From an uncultured Gammaproteobacteria bacterium (GTDB lineage Bacteria; Pseudomonadota; Gammaproteobacteria; Ga0077536), in the NCBI GenBank assembly GCA_903866355.1, contig CAIPNE010000422.1:1-5194 (forward strand): a stretch of DNA of 5,194 nt. The letters run 5' to 3'. The position numbers and the translations under genes are program-made. Positions 1 through 5,194 of this stretch are shown here, piece after piece (position 1 is the first letter of the stretch; every line of letters starts with the position of its first letter). The notes under the pieces are model-generated. The model had not been told where the DNA came from and did no database searches. It saw only the letters and a list, made by a program, of their open reading frames with translations.

Positions 1-933
1 GCGCGCCTGCCGCGAAGAACCGCTGAGGTCCACTTCCACTCGATTGCCGCGTTTGTGGATCGCTGCTCGCACCATGATGGGCTCGTCGTCCCCGGCGCCA
101 TCCGCATCGATGGGTTCTTCTGCGTGGTAGATACCATCTGGCAGGCGCTCGAGGGCGTCCGACATGGCTTCGGCGGAGGCGTCACAGCAGTAGCGCACCG
201 TGCCCCGGTAGGCCGCCACGCCGTAGCGTTCAATGCTTTCCAGCAGCAGTTTTTCGCCGAGCTTGAGTTGCTCGGCCATGGTCATGAAATCGGGCTGCAG
301 CAGGGCCGCAAAACGGGTGTTATCAAACACCAAACTAAACGTGGAGCGCACTGGTTTGTCGTTTTCAAATAACAACATGGGCCCCAGCACCAGTCCGTTC
401 TCGTAGACGTTCGCTTTAGTGCCGCTGAAACCACCGGGTGTCACCCCGCCCATATCGAGTTGGTGGGCGCGTACGTTGACGAAAGCGATGGGCTTGCCGT
501 CGTAGAACACCGGCCGAATAAAACAGGTGTCGTTGACGTGCGTGCCAACCCGGTAGGGGTCGTTACACACCAACACGTCACCAGGCTTGAGATTTTCAAC
601 GCCGTATTCTTCCACCGTATTGCGCACCGCATCTTCCATGGTGCCCAAAAACACCAGTAAGGCAGCGGATACCGCGGGCATGGGATAGCCCATATCGGCA
701 GGGCCAGAAATGGTGATGGCGAAATCGTACCAATCGCGAATGATCGGCGAAAACGCGCTGTACATCAGCCCCGTGCTCATATGCGTGAGGGCGTAACGCA
801 GCCGATTGGACAGCACCATGGCGGTAAAACGATCGCAATCGTAGATTTCCTCGAACTGCGCTTCGGTGCAGTCACGCAGGCGGCGGGGCTGCGCGGGGAT
901 GAGGACACCCGCCTCATTGGGTTGGGTACTCAT
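1..933 (-). CDS. hyuB: HyuB-type subunit (hydantoinase B / oxoprolinase / acetone carboxylase alpha family), 3' end outside the window
   Basis: I translated this frame by hand. It is open for 311 codons from ATG at 933-931 to the left edge, with no stop, so the C-terminal part is missing; family members usually have 500-750 residues. Seen: an SFSPII-like segment (AFSPIIRDWYDF, residues 60-71), NDPYRVGTHVND (124-135) and RAHQLDMGG (155-163), all hallmark HyuB blocks. His132, Asp135 and His157 have the +3 and +25 spacing that I recall for the Mn ligands of acetone carboxylase alpha, so a divalent metal site is likely. Family knowledge: HyuB pairs with HyuA in cytoplasmic ATP-dependent ring-opening or ketone-carboxylating enzymes. 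The start is supported by AAGGA at 946-942 with an 8-nt spacer and by the TAATG overlap with hyuA. Family assignment is secure; substrate is unknown. Oxoprolinase, N-methylhydantoinase and ketone carboxylase all remain possible. Confidence 0.92.
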   Translation of the reverse strand, partial: MSTQPNEAGVLIPAQPRRLRDCTEAQFEEIYDCDRFTAMVLSNRLRYALTHMSTGLMYSAFSPIIRDWYDFAITISGPADMGYPMPAVSAALLVFLGTMEDAVRNTVEEYGVENLKPGDVLVCNDPYRVGTHVNDTCFIRPVFYDGKPIAFVNVRAHQLDMGGVTPGGFSGTKANVYENGLVLGPMLLFENDKPVRSTFSLVFDNTRFAALLQPDFMTMAEQLKLGEKLLLESIERYGVAAYRGTVRYCCDASAEAMSDALERLPDGIYHAEEPIDADGAGDDEPIMVRAAIHKRGNRVEVDLSGSSRQAR

Positions 934-2969
934 TAAGCTTTTCCTTCGGTTATTCGCTGAATAACAATCTCGCCATACCGCCCCACGCGACCCACTTGGT
1001 TTTGCGTGATGTAGGTAGTGGAAAGGGCTTCACGCACGATCGCCGGGCCGCGAATTTGATCACCCGCGCATAAATCATCGCGGCGATAAATCTGGGCTAA
1101 TTCTTCGGCGTCGGAGACAAATCGCAGCACGGTAGTGCCCACCGGACGCAGCGGTGTGGCGCCGCGATCAGCAAGGGCGGGATAGCTCACCTTGGGGGTT
1201 TTCACCACCGCCCGTAGCCGATAAGTCACCCCTTGCACGGGGATCGCTTCGAAGCGATTGCCGTTGCGCGCGGCGTAGGCCGCATGAAAATTCGCGATCA
1301 TGGTCTGGATGGTGGCCTCAGTAATCTCGCCAGAAGGCACCGCCACGAACGGGGTTTCCCACGTTTGCCCGACCAACTGACCATCAAACGCGCGCACAAT
1401 TTCCACCTCCTGGTGTTCGCCCAAGCGTTGCCGCAACTTCGCTTCCATCGCCGCATAGGTGCGCGCGATAACCCCCACGCTGCTGGGCGTGAGCACCTGA
1501 TAGGCGCTTTGGCTGGTAGCGTAGGCTTGGTCGGCGCTCAGCAAACCTAACGCCGAGAACAACCCTGGGTGCGGCGGCACAATGACGCTCTTAACATGAA
1601 CGAGATCCGCCAGCGCTGGCAGCACCAGCGGCCCGGCGGCCCCGAACGCCATCAACGAGTAATCGCGGGGGTCAATGCCGTGCTTAATCGCGATATTAAA
1701 AATGCCCTCGGCGATGTTGTTCAGGCCGATGTCGTAGGCATAGCGCACGCGGCTCTCGAACGGCAGGCGGGTATCCAGATTCTCGAAAGCCTTCCGCGAG
1801 AGTTTGACGTCGAGCTTCATCTTGCCGCCGGCAAAGCCGTCTGGATCGAGAATCCCCGCGAGCAGACAGATGTCGGTCATGGTCGGCTGGGTACCACCAC
1901 GGCCATAGCAAGCGGGACCCGGCGACGCGCCTGCGCTCTCGGGACCTACTTTGATGTCGCCGCTTGGGGTAATTGACACCAAACTGCCGCCGCCCGCGCC
2001 GATGCTCGAAATGTCGTTCGACAACGCATTGACCAGCAGATCGTGTTCCAACTCAAAAGTTGTGTTAACGAACGGCACGCCGTTGGTCACCAGACTGATA
2101 TCGCACGAGGTACCGCCGACATCCGCACACAGCAGATTAGGCTCATCGATGGTCGCCCCGAAATGCGCGCTGCCCACGGTGCCCGCGGCCGGGCCGGCGA
2201 ACACCACTCTGAAGGGCGCCTCCATGGCGTCTTGAGCCGGGATAAGGTTGGCGGTGCAATCGGCAAAATTAAGCTGGCCGGTAAAGCCAATGTTACGTAG
2301 CCCGTGCTCCAAACGGTGGGAGTAGGCGTCGTAGATAATCTTCATGAAGACGTCGACGAGGGTTGTGGAGGCGCGCGCGTATTCTTTGGCGAGGGGGGAG
2401 ATTTCGCTCGACACCGAACACGGCACATCCCCTAGTTCTTCGCGCACCAATTCGCGCAACCGCACTTCGTGGACGCCATTGGTATAGGCGTGGAGCAGGC
2501 AGATGGCGATGCCTTCAACCTGACAGCGCTTGAGCACCTGCAACTGCGCGCGCGCTTGCGCTTCGTCGAGGGCGGTAAAAACACTGCCGTCCGCTTTAAG
2601 GCGCTCCACAATGCCGCGCCGCAAATAGCGCGGCACCAACGGCCGGGCAGCGTCGCCAAAAGTGCGCCGCCAGCTGGGGTCGGTCATCGCCGACAGCGGT
2701 CGCCAAGTGCGTCCAATGTCCAGAATATCGCGGTGTCCCGCGGTAGTGAGAAAGCCAATCTTGGGGATGGAGCGGGTGATAATCGCGTTGAGTCCATGCG
2801 TGCTCGCGTGATTGAAAACCGGCGAATCGCCAGCCCCTAGTTCTGCCGCACCCTCGATCACACTTTGTTCGACCGCCTGCACATTAGTCGAAACTTTGGC
2901 GGTGTAAATCCGCCCGTTCTTGACCGCCACCACATCAGTGAAAGTGCCACCTACGTCCACTGCCATCAT
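933..2969 (-). CDS. hyuA: HyuA-type ATPase subunit (hydantoinase A / oxoprolinase / acetone carboxylase beta family)
   Basis: The 678-residue protein is full length for the family (about 650-720). Seen: the N-terminal phosphate-binding block DVGGTFTD (residues 5-12), a second one, DVGGTSCD (283-290), SIGAGGGSL (322-330), the signature PESAGASPGPACYGRGG (343-359), AFGAAGPLVLPALADL (441-456) and VPPHPGLFSALGLLSAD (464-480). Family knowledge: this subunit has an ASKHA-like fold, binds ATP and phosphorylates the substrate carbonyl, and acts in the cytoplasm with HyuB. The block after the first domain reads THGLNAIITR (57-66), not the GTTVATNALLE form typical of hydantoinases; I associate such forms with carboxylase-like branches, but this is recollection. 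Start: ATG at 2969 follows AAGGA (2983-2979) by 9 nt, and an in-frame TAA at 2984-2982 blocks upstream extension. A second ATG follows immediately. It lies 19 nt after the small CxxC gene and overlaps hyuB by one base, so the three probably form one transcript. Confidence 0.94.
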   Translation of the reverse strand: MMAVDVGGTFTDVVAVKNGRIYTAKVSTNVQAVEQSVIEGAAELGAGDSPVFNHASTHGLNAIITRSIPKIGFLTTAGHRDILDIGRTWRPLSAMTDPSWRRTFGDAARPLVPRYLRRGIVERLKADGSVFTALDEAQARAQLQVLKRCQVEGIAICLLHAYTNGVHEVRLRELVREELGDVPCSVSSEISPLAKEYARASTTLVDVFMKIIYDAYSHRLEHGLRNIGFTGQLNFADCTANLIPAQDAMEAPFRVVFAGPAAGTVGSAHFGATIDEPNLLCADVGGTSCDISLVTNGVPFVNTTFELEHDLLVNALSNDISSIGAGGGSLVSITPSGDIKVGPESAGASPGPACYGRGGTQPTMTDICLLAGILDPDGFAGGKMKLDVKLSRKAFENLDTRLPFESRVRYAYDIGLNNIAEGIFNIAIKHGIDPRDYSLMAFGAAGPLVLPALADLVHVKSVIVPPHPGLFSALGLLSADQAYATSQSAYQVLTPSSVGVIARTYAAMEAKLRQRLGEHQEVEIVRAFDGQLVGQTWETPFVAVPSGEITEATIQTMIANFHAAYAARNGNRFEAIPVQGVTYRLRAVVKTPKVSYPALADRGATPLRPVGTTVLRFVSDAEELAQIYRRDDLCAGDQIRGPAIVREALSTTYITQNQVGRVGRYGEIVIQRITEGKA
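942..946 (-). promoter_or_regulatory. Ribosome binding site of hyuB, inside the end of hyuA
   Basis: AAGGA (946-942, within GAAGGAA) lies 8 nt before the hyuB ATG at 933. The hyuA stop TAA (935-933) shares its last A with that ATG. This arrangement fixes the hyuB start and indicates coupled translation, as expected for subunits made in equal amounts. Confidence 0.8.
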
Positions 2970-2978
2970 CGTACTGAA

Positions 2979-2983
2979 TCCTT
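2979..2983 (-). promoter_or_regulatory. Ribosome binding site of hyuA
   Basis: AAGGA (2983-2979) stands 9 nt before the first of two consecutive ATG codons (2969 and 2966), favouring the first. It sits in the 19-nt gap after the small CxxC gene. Confidence 0.7.
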
Positions 2984-2988
2984 ATGCA

Positions 2989-3219
2989 TTAACCGATTGA
3001 ATCGGTGAGGAGGGTGACATAGCCCAAACGCGTCCACTTCTCGCGGGTTTGGGAGTGCAAACATTCCTGACATTTTACCGCCATAAACCAACCGCCTTCG
3101 GAGAGTACGGGATAGCGCTTGAGCGCTTCGGCACCGCACTGATCGCACGTCCCGGCAACGGGTTCGCGAGCTTGCACGGGAGCAGCTTCGGTGGGACGGG
3201 GGAAAGAAAAATTACTCAT
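2989..3219 (-). CDS. Small double-CxxC (zinc-ribbon-like) protein, possible third subunit of the HyuA/HyuB enzyme
   Basis: This 76-residue protein has two cysteine pairs, CDQC (residues 25-28) and CQEC (50-53), with 21 residues between them, the usual layout of a zinc ribbon or rubredoxin-like knuckle. The first ~22 residues are Pro/Ala-rich and probably disordered. The C-terminal part, WTRLGYVTLLTD, is likely the folded edge or an interaction segment. There is no signal peptide or membrane segment. It sits 19 nt upstream of hyuA on the same strand. Family knowledge: acetone carboxylase has a small zinc-containing gamma subunit (about 160-170 residues), and acetophenone carboxylase also has a small extra subunit. 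This protein is shorter than acetone carboxylase gamma, and I cannot show homology. By inference it is an accessory subunit of the downstream complex; a free-standing zinc-ribbon regulator is the alternative. AGGAG at 3238-3234 is 14 nt from this ATG, a long spacer; GAGAAG (3229-3224) is closer, with a 4-nt spacer. Confidence 0.8.
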   Translation of the reverse strand: MSNFSFPRPTEAAPVQAREPVAGTCDQCGAEALKRYPVLSEGGWFMAVKCQECLHSQTREKWTRLGYVTLLTDSIG

Positions 3220-3249
3220 TCATCTTCTCGCTACTCCTAAAGAATCGTC

Positions 3250-3266
3250 GCAGGATTGTCTCCTGC
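3250..3266. promoter_or_regulatory. Inverted repeat GCAGGA-N5-TCCTGC ahead of the operon
   Basis: Two perfect six-base arms (3250-3255 and 3261-3266) flank TTGTC. It lies about 30 bases upstream of the small CxxC gene's start and ends about 11 bases before the AGGAG ribosome-site candidate. It could be an operator for a dimeric regulator or a hairpin in the leader RNA; there is no T-run for termination. Confidence 0.4.
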
Positions 3267-3296
3267 ACACTGCCTGACGGGACTGTACTTGTGGGC

Positions 3297-3325
3297 AGCA
3301 TAAGACGGCCTCGATGGTTTGCCTA
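3297..3325 (-). promoter_or_regulatory. Weak sigma70-like promoter candidate for the CxxC-hyuA-hyuB operon
   Basis: On the minus strand TAGGCA (3325-3320, 4 of 6 matches to TTGACA) is followed after 17 bases by TATGCT (3302-3297, 4 of 6 matches to TATAAT). Transcription would begin near 3290 and give a leader of about 70 nt containing the 3250-3266 inverted repeat. The boxes are degenerate, so this is only a positional candidate. Confidence 0.25.
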
Positions 3326-3415
3326 GACTCACCGGCGGCTTTCCCTAGCTTGCGCCAAACGGCCAGCGTGTACCCAGTTGCACCGGCTCTATTTTTGAAT
3401 CTGCAACGCCCAACT

Positions 3416-3448
3416 GCCGCGCAGGCAGCGCGTAGTCCGCCCTGCGGC
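3416..3448. repeat. GC-rich imperfect hairpin, eight pairs with a two-base bulge
   Basis: GCCGCGCAGG (3416-3425) can pair with CCTGCGGC (3441-3448) if the GC at 3421-3422 or its neighbour is bulged, with a 15-nt loop. No T-run follows on either strand, so it is not a standard terminator. It adds to the signs that this gap makes a structured RNA. Confidence 0.45.
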
Positions 3449-3490
3449 TCAACGGCAGGTTCTGCGTGAGGTGGCGAGTGGCTTCCTCGC

Positions 3491-3511
3491 AAAAACCCGG
3501 CGTGCCCGGAT
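3491..3511 (-). terminator. Possible Rho-independent terminator after the FMN-enzyme gene
   Basis: On the minus strand ATCCGG (3511-3506) pairs with CCGGGT (3500-3495) across the loop GCACG, giving six pairs with one T-G wobble. Four T residues follow at 3494-3491, or five in a row counting the last stem base. The stem is short, and it lies about 170 nt past the stop codon, so this is only a moderate candidate. Confidence 0.35.
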
Positions 3512-3585
3512 GCAGAAACGCTTAGCTAACAGGGCTTCAGCCATCTGCGGCGCTAACAATCTAGGCGCGGGCGTCTTGCGGTAGC

Positions 3586-3599
3586 GGGCACCGGTGCCC
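3586..3599. repeat. Perfect 14-base palindrome GGGCACCGGTGCCC
   Basis: The seven bases GGGCACC are followed directly by their reverse complement GGTGCCC. As DNA this suits a dimeric regulator; as RNA it has no loop and would have to open its centre to fold. It lies 82 nt past the FMN-enzyme stop, so either part of the transcript tail or an operator is possible. Confidence 0.5.
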
Positions 3600-3647
3600 C
3601 CGTGAATCTGGCCACCCAAAGCTGCTTTATCGGTAAGCGTTACATCG

Positions 3648-3666
3648 CAGTGGACTTGCACCACCG
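3648..3666 (-). repeat. Hairpin with GGTGCAAGTCC core, resembling group II intron RNA
   Basis: On the minus strand CGGTGG (3666-3661) can pair with CCACTG (3653-3648), six pairs including one G-U, around the loop TGCAAGT. It begins 14 nt past the FMN-enzyme stop codon. The motif GGTGGTGCAAGTCCAC, preceded by AGGCGAGGCGTC, is like stretches I recall from the 5' RNA part of bacterial group II introns. It could also be an ordinary post-stop stem. Confidence 0.4.
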
Positions 3667-3680
3667 ACGCCTCGCCTGTT

Positions 3681-5194
3681 TTACCTTGGCGCATCCCAAA
3701 ATGTCGTTGAGTCCACGGCGAAGCTGCCGGGCCTCACGTAGATCATTTCTGGCGTTAGCTCTCCGATGGCGGAGCAGCCAGTGAGCTTCATCGCCAAGAC
3801 CAACTCCTCGTTGAGACGTTTGAGCACCTGCGCCACGCCGTGTTCACCACCCACTGCCAAACCCCATAACGGCGCACGCCCCACCATTACCGCATCGGCG
3901 CCCAACGCCAACGCCTTGAAGGCGTCATTACCGTGCCGAATGCCCCCGTCCACTAGCAGCGTCACCTCGAAGCCCGCGCGATCCAACGCACGGCGAACCG
4001 ACGAGACCACCTCTACGGCAGCGATCTCCGAGTCAAGTCGACGCCCACCATGATTCGACAGGATGATGCCGCGGAATCCCAATGAGGCGGCTAGCACGGC
4101 GTCGCCCGGGCTCAAAATACCCTTCAGCCAGATTGGTAACCGGGTCTTTTTCTGCAGCGCCACCAGATCGGCGAACGTCAGCGCTGGATCCTTCATCGAT
4201 TCGAAGCGGATCAGGGGCGATATGGTCGAATGAGCGACCGAGGGCAGGTGCGGCAATTGCATTGCCTGACTGAACTTCATCCATTCACGTGGATCAATCG
4301 TGAGGCCTCCCGTTGCCGGCGAGTCGATCGTCACGACGAATCCTTGATAACCGCTGACTTCGGCCCGCGCCATGAGTTCGTGTACGACTCCTCGATCCCT
4401 GAGGCAATACAACTGCAGCAGCGGCAACCCCGCCCCATCGGCGAACGGTTTGGCAACTTCTTCGAGCGGCGTCGTCGACAACATGGACAGTACCAGGCCC
4501 ATGTTGTTTGCGGCGGTCGCCCGCGCCACGGCGGACTCGCCGTCCGAGTGCAACAAGCGGTGCATCGCTGATGGCGCGACCAGGATTGGCGATGACAGTT
4601 GCCGACCAAGCAATGAAGTCGACAACGATATCGTGGATACATCCCTTAGGCGACGCGGGCAAATCGCGATCTCCGCCAGCGTGTCGATGTTCCGGCGCAG
4701 TGCACGACCCGTGTCGGAACCACTCGCAAAGTAATCGTATATAGCCGGCGACAGCTTGCTCCGGGCTAGCTGCTCCAGTGCGTTTATCGGGACATTGGGA
4801 ATGACTTGCGCGGAGTTGGGTGGCATGGCTTCCACCGACGGTCGGGCGGCGTGCACCGCGCGATTCGCCCGCACGCGCATCCGATCAGCGACCTTAGCGC
4901 CGGCCTCGATGATGGCGTTTGCTTCGACCAGCACCTCCGAGCCTATCGTGCTGGCGCGAAACAGCAGCGTGTGATGCTCGACGGAATGACCGAACGCTAA
5001 TGACTGTGGCGACAATAACACTTGGTCACCGACCTGTTTAAGGTCGAACTCACAACCAAGAGATGACGCCAATAGGCAGGCGTTGCGCCCCACACGGGCG
5101 CCCAAGCAACGCCACAGCCAGGCGAGGTAGCCCGTACCACGCAAGGTGCCAAGCACCGCTTTCTCGGCATCCATGATGACGGCTTCGAGCAACA
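3681..5194 (-). CDS. Beta-helix (Pls/NRPS-terminal-like) segment fused to an FMN-dependent alpha-hydroxy-acid dehydrogenase, 5' end outside the window
   Basis: The frame is open to the right edge, with 503 whole codons visible (numbering from 5192). The first codon is TTG with no ribosome site, so the gene probably starts upstream; ATG at 5174 is an internal alternative, also without a clear site. Residues 20-115 look like the end of the NRPS terminal (Pls-type, TIGR02353-like) domain: WLWRCLGARVGRN, CEFDLKQVGD, then hexapeptide turns such as TIGSEVLVEANAIIEAG. Residues ~135-490 form an FMN (S)-hydroxy-acid oxidase barrel. By glycolate-oxidase equivalence: Tyr154 (Tyr24), QLY with Tyr262 (Tyr129), Asp290 (Asp157), Lys357 (Lys230), catalytic His381 and Arg384 in SNHGGRRLD (His254, Arg257), and FMN-phosphate blocks DGGIRHG (415-421) and GR (438-439). 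The Arg164 position is Leu297. Expected reaction: FMN-linked oxidation of a 2-hydroxy acid to a 2-oxo acid. The substrate is unknown, and could be a carrier-bound acid if the upstream part is NRPS-like. The FMN assignment is secure; the beta-helix assignment is moderate. Confidence 0.9.
   Translation of the reverse strand, partial: LLEAVIMDAEKAVLGTLRGTGYLAWLWRCLGARVGRNACLLASSLGCEFDLKQVGDQVLLSPQSLAFGHSVEHHTLLFRASTIGSEVLVEANAIIEAGAKVADRMRVRANRAVHAARPSVEAMPPNSAQVIPNVPINALEQLARSKLSPAIYDYFASGSDTGRALRRNIDTLAEIAICPRRLRDVSTISLSTSLLGRQLSSPILVAPSAMHRLLHSDGESAVARATAANNMGLVLSMLSTTPLEEVAKPFADGAGLPLLQLYCLRDRGVVHELMARAEVSGYQGFVVTIDSPATGGLTIDPREWMKFSQAMQLPHLPSVAHSTISPLIRFESMKDPALTFADLVALQKKTRLPIWLKGILSPGDAVLAASLGFRGIILSNHGGRRLDSEIAAVEVVSSVRRALDRAGFEVTLLVDGGIRHGNDAFKALALGADAVMVGRAPLWGLAVGGEHGVAQVLKRLNEELVLAMKLTGCSAIGELTPEMIYVRPGSFAVDSTTFWDAPR
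4850..5135 (-). other. Domain: left-handed beta-helix segment resembling the end of the Pls-type NRPS terminal domain
   Basis: This is the N-terminal part visible in the FMN-enzyme frame (about residues 20-115). The lead-in of hydrophobic residues, then LGARVGRN, then EFDL and VGD, matches my memory of the C-terminal repeats of Pls-like terminal domains, which read roughly LLGAKIGR, EFDL and IGDD. Several hexapeptide turns follow (TIGSEV, LVEANA, IIEAGA, KVADRM). No acetyltransferase catalytic His is evident. Other hexapeptide families such as gamma-carbonic anhydrases or acyltransferases are less likely because of the EFDL block. This is family resemblance from memory, not an alignment. Confidence 0.6.

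Larger units (their letters stand above)
3220..3680. other. 461-base gap without a convincing gene, rich in inverted repeats
   Basis: Short open frames cross this stretch on both strands, but their peptides are Arg/Cys/Ser-rich, lack recognisable domains and have no ribosome sites. Several inverted repeats are visible: 3648-3666, 3586-3599, 3495-3511, 3416-3448 and 3250-3266. Read on the minus strand it runs from just after the FMN-enzyme stop to the start of the small CxxC gene, so it must hold the end of one transcript and probably the promoter and leader of the next. The density of stems suggests a structured RNA or the relic of one (see findings). Confidence 0.7.

Noticed and set aside
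55..660. Plus-strand open frames opposite hyuB
   Set aside because: The minus-strand frame carries the hallmark HyuB blocks throughout, so these are antisense shadows.
1233..2840. Several plus-strand open frames of 85-135 codons opposite hyuA
   Set aside because: They are antisense shadows of a clearly coding frame with conserved family motifs; their peptides are His/Arg-rich with no domain.
3220..3370. Cobalamin-riboswitch-like scraps on the minus strand (AGGGAA, GCCGGTGAGTC, CAGTCCCG, GCAGGAGAC)
   Set aside because: The pieces occur in a suggestive order, but the spacing is wrong, the core CCGGTG/CCGG stem is not intact and no B12-linked gene follows. A covariance-model search would decide it.
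3220..3492. 90-codon minus-strand open frame ending in TGA directly before the small CxxC gene's ATG (TGAATG)
   Set aside because: It starts with TTG, has no ribosome site, and its peptide is Cys/Arg-rich without a recognisable domain. Stems and a promoter candidate overlap it. The abutting stop could be chance.
3449..3694. 81-codon minus-strand open frame overlapping the end of the FMN-enzyme gene
   Set aside because: The peptide looks like the spurious translations seen over group II intron RNA and has no protein family features. I treat it as a sign of possible RNA, not as a gene.
5172..5192. TTG at 5192 or ATG at 5174 as the true start of the FMN-enzyme gene
   Set aside because: No Shine-Dalgarno sequence precedes either codon, and the visible N-terminus begins inside a beta-helix domain, so the gene more likely continues beyond the window.

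Overview
The window reads as moderately GC-rich bacterial chromosome, most likely proteobacterial. Gene families, Shine-Dalgarno sites and tight gene coupling support this, but I cannot name a genus. Every gene I can support lies on the minus strand, so transcription runs from high to low coordinates.

In transcription order the layout is as follows. (1) A large open frame enters from the right edge (5194 to 3681) and is cut at its 5' end. Its first ~115 visible residues form a left-handed beta-helix (hexapeptide-repeat) segment that resembles the last part of the Pls-type NRPS terminal domain. The remaining ~375 residues form an FMN-dependent alpha-hydroxy-acid dehydrogenase/oxidase. (2) About 460 bases (3680 to 3220) hold no convincing gene but several inverted repeats, a possible terminator and weak promoter-like boxes. 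One motif just after the stop codon resembles bacterial group II intron RNA. (3) A compact operon follows: a 76-residue protein with two CxxC pairs (3219-2989), a full-length HyuA-type ATPase subunit (2969-933), and the first 311 residues of a HyuB-type subunit (933 to the left edge). The first gap is 19 nt, and the hyuA stop overlaps the hyuB start by one base (TAATG).

The operon has the composition expected of a hydantoinase/oxoprolinase/acetone-carboxylase family enzyme. HyuA would use ATP to phosphorylate the substrate, HyuB would carry the metal site, and the small cysteine-paired protein could be a zinc-containing accessory subunit, as in acetone carboxylase. The substrate cannot be read from the sequence. 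A link between the FMN enzyme and the carboxylase-like operon is only suggested by shared strand and proximity; the long gap argues for separate transcription.

The observations most worth following are the beta-helix/FMN-oxidase fusion with a missing substrate-binding arginine, the three-gene carboxylase-like operon, and the unexplained structured gap.
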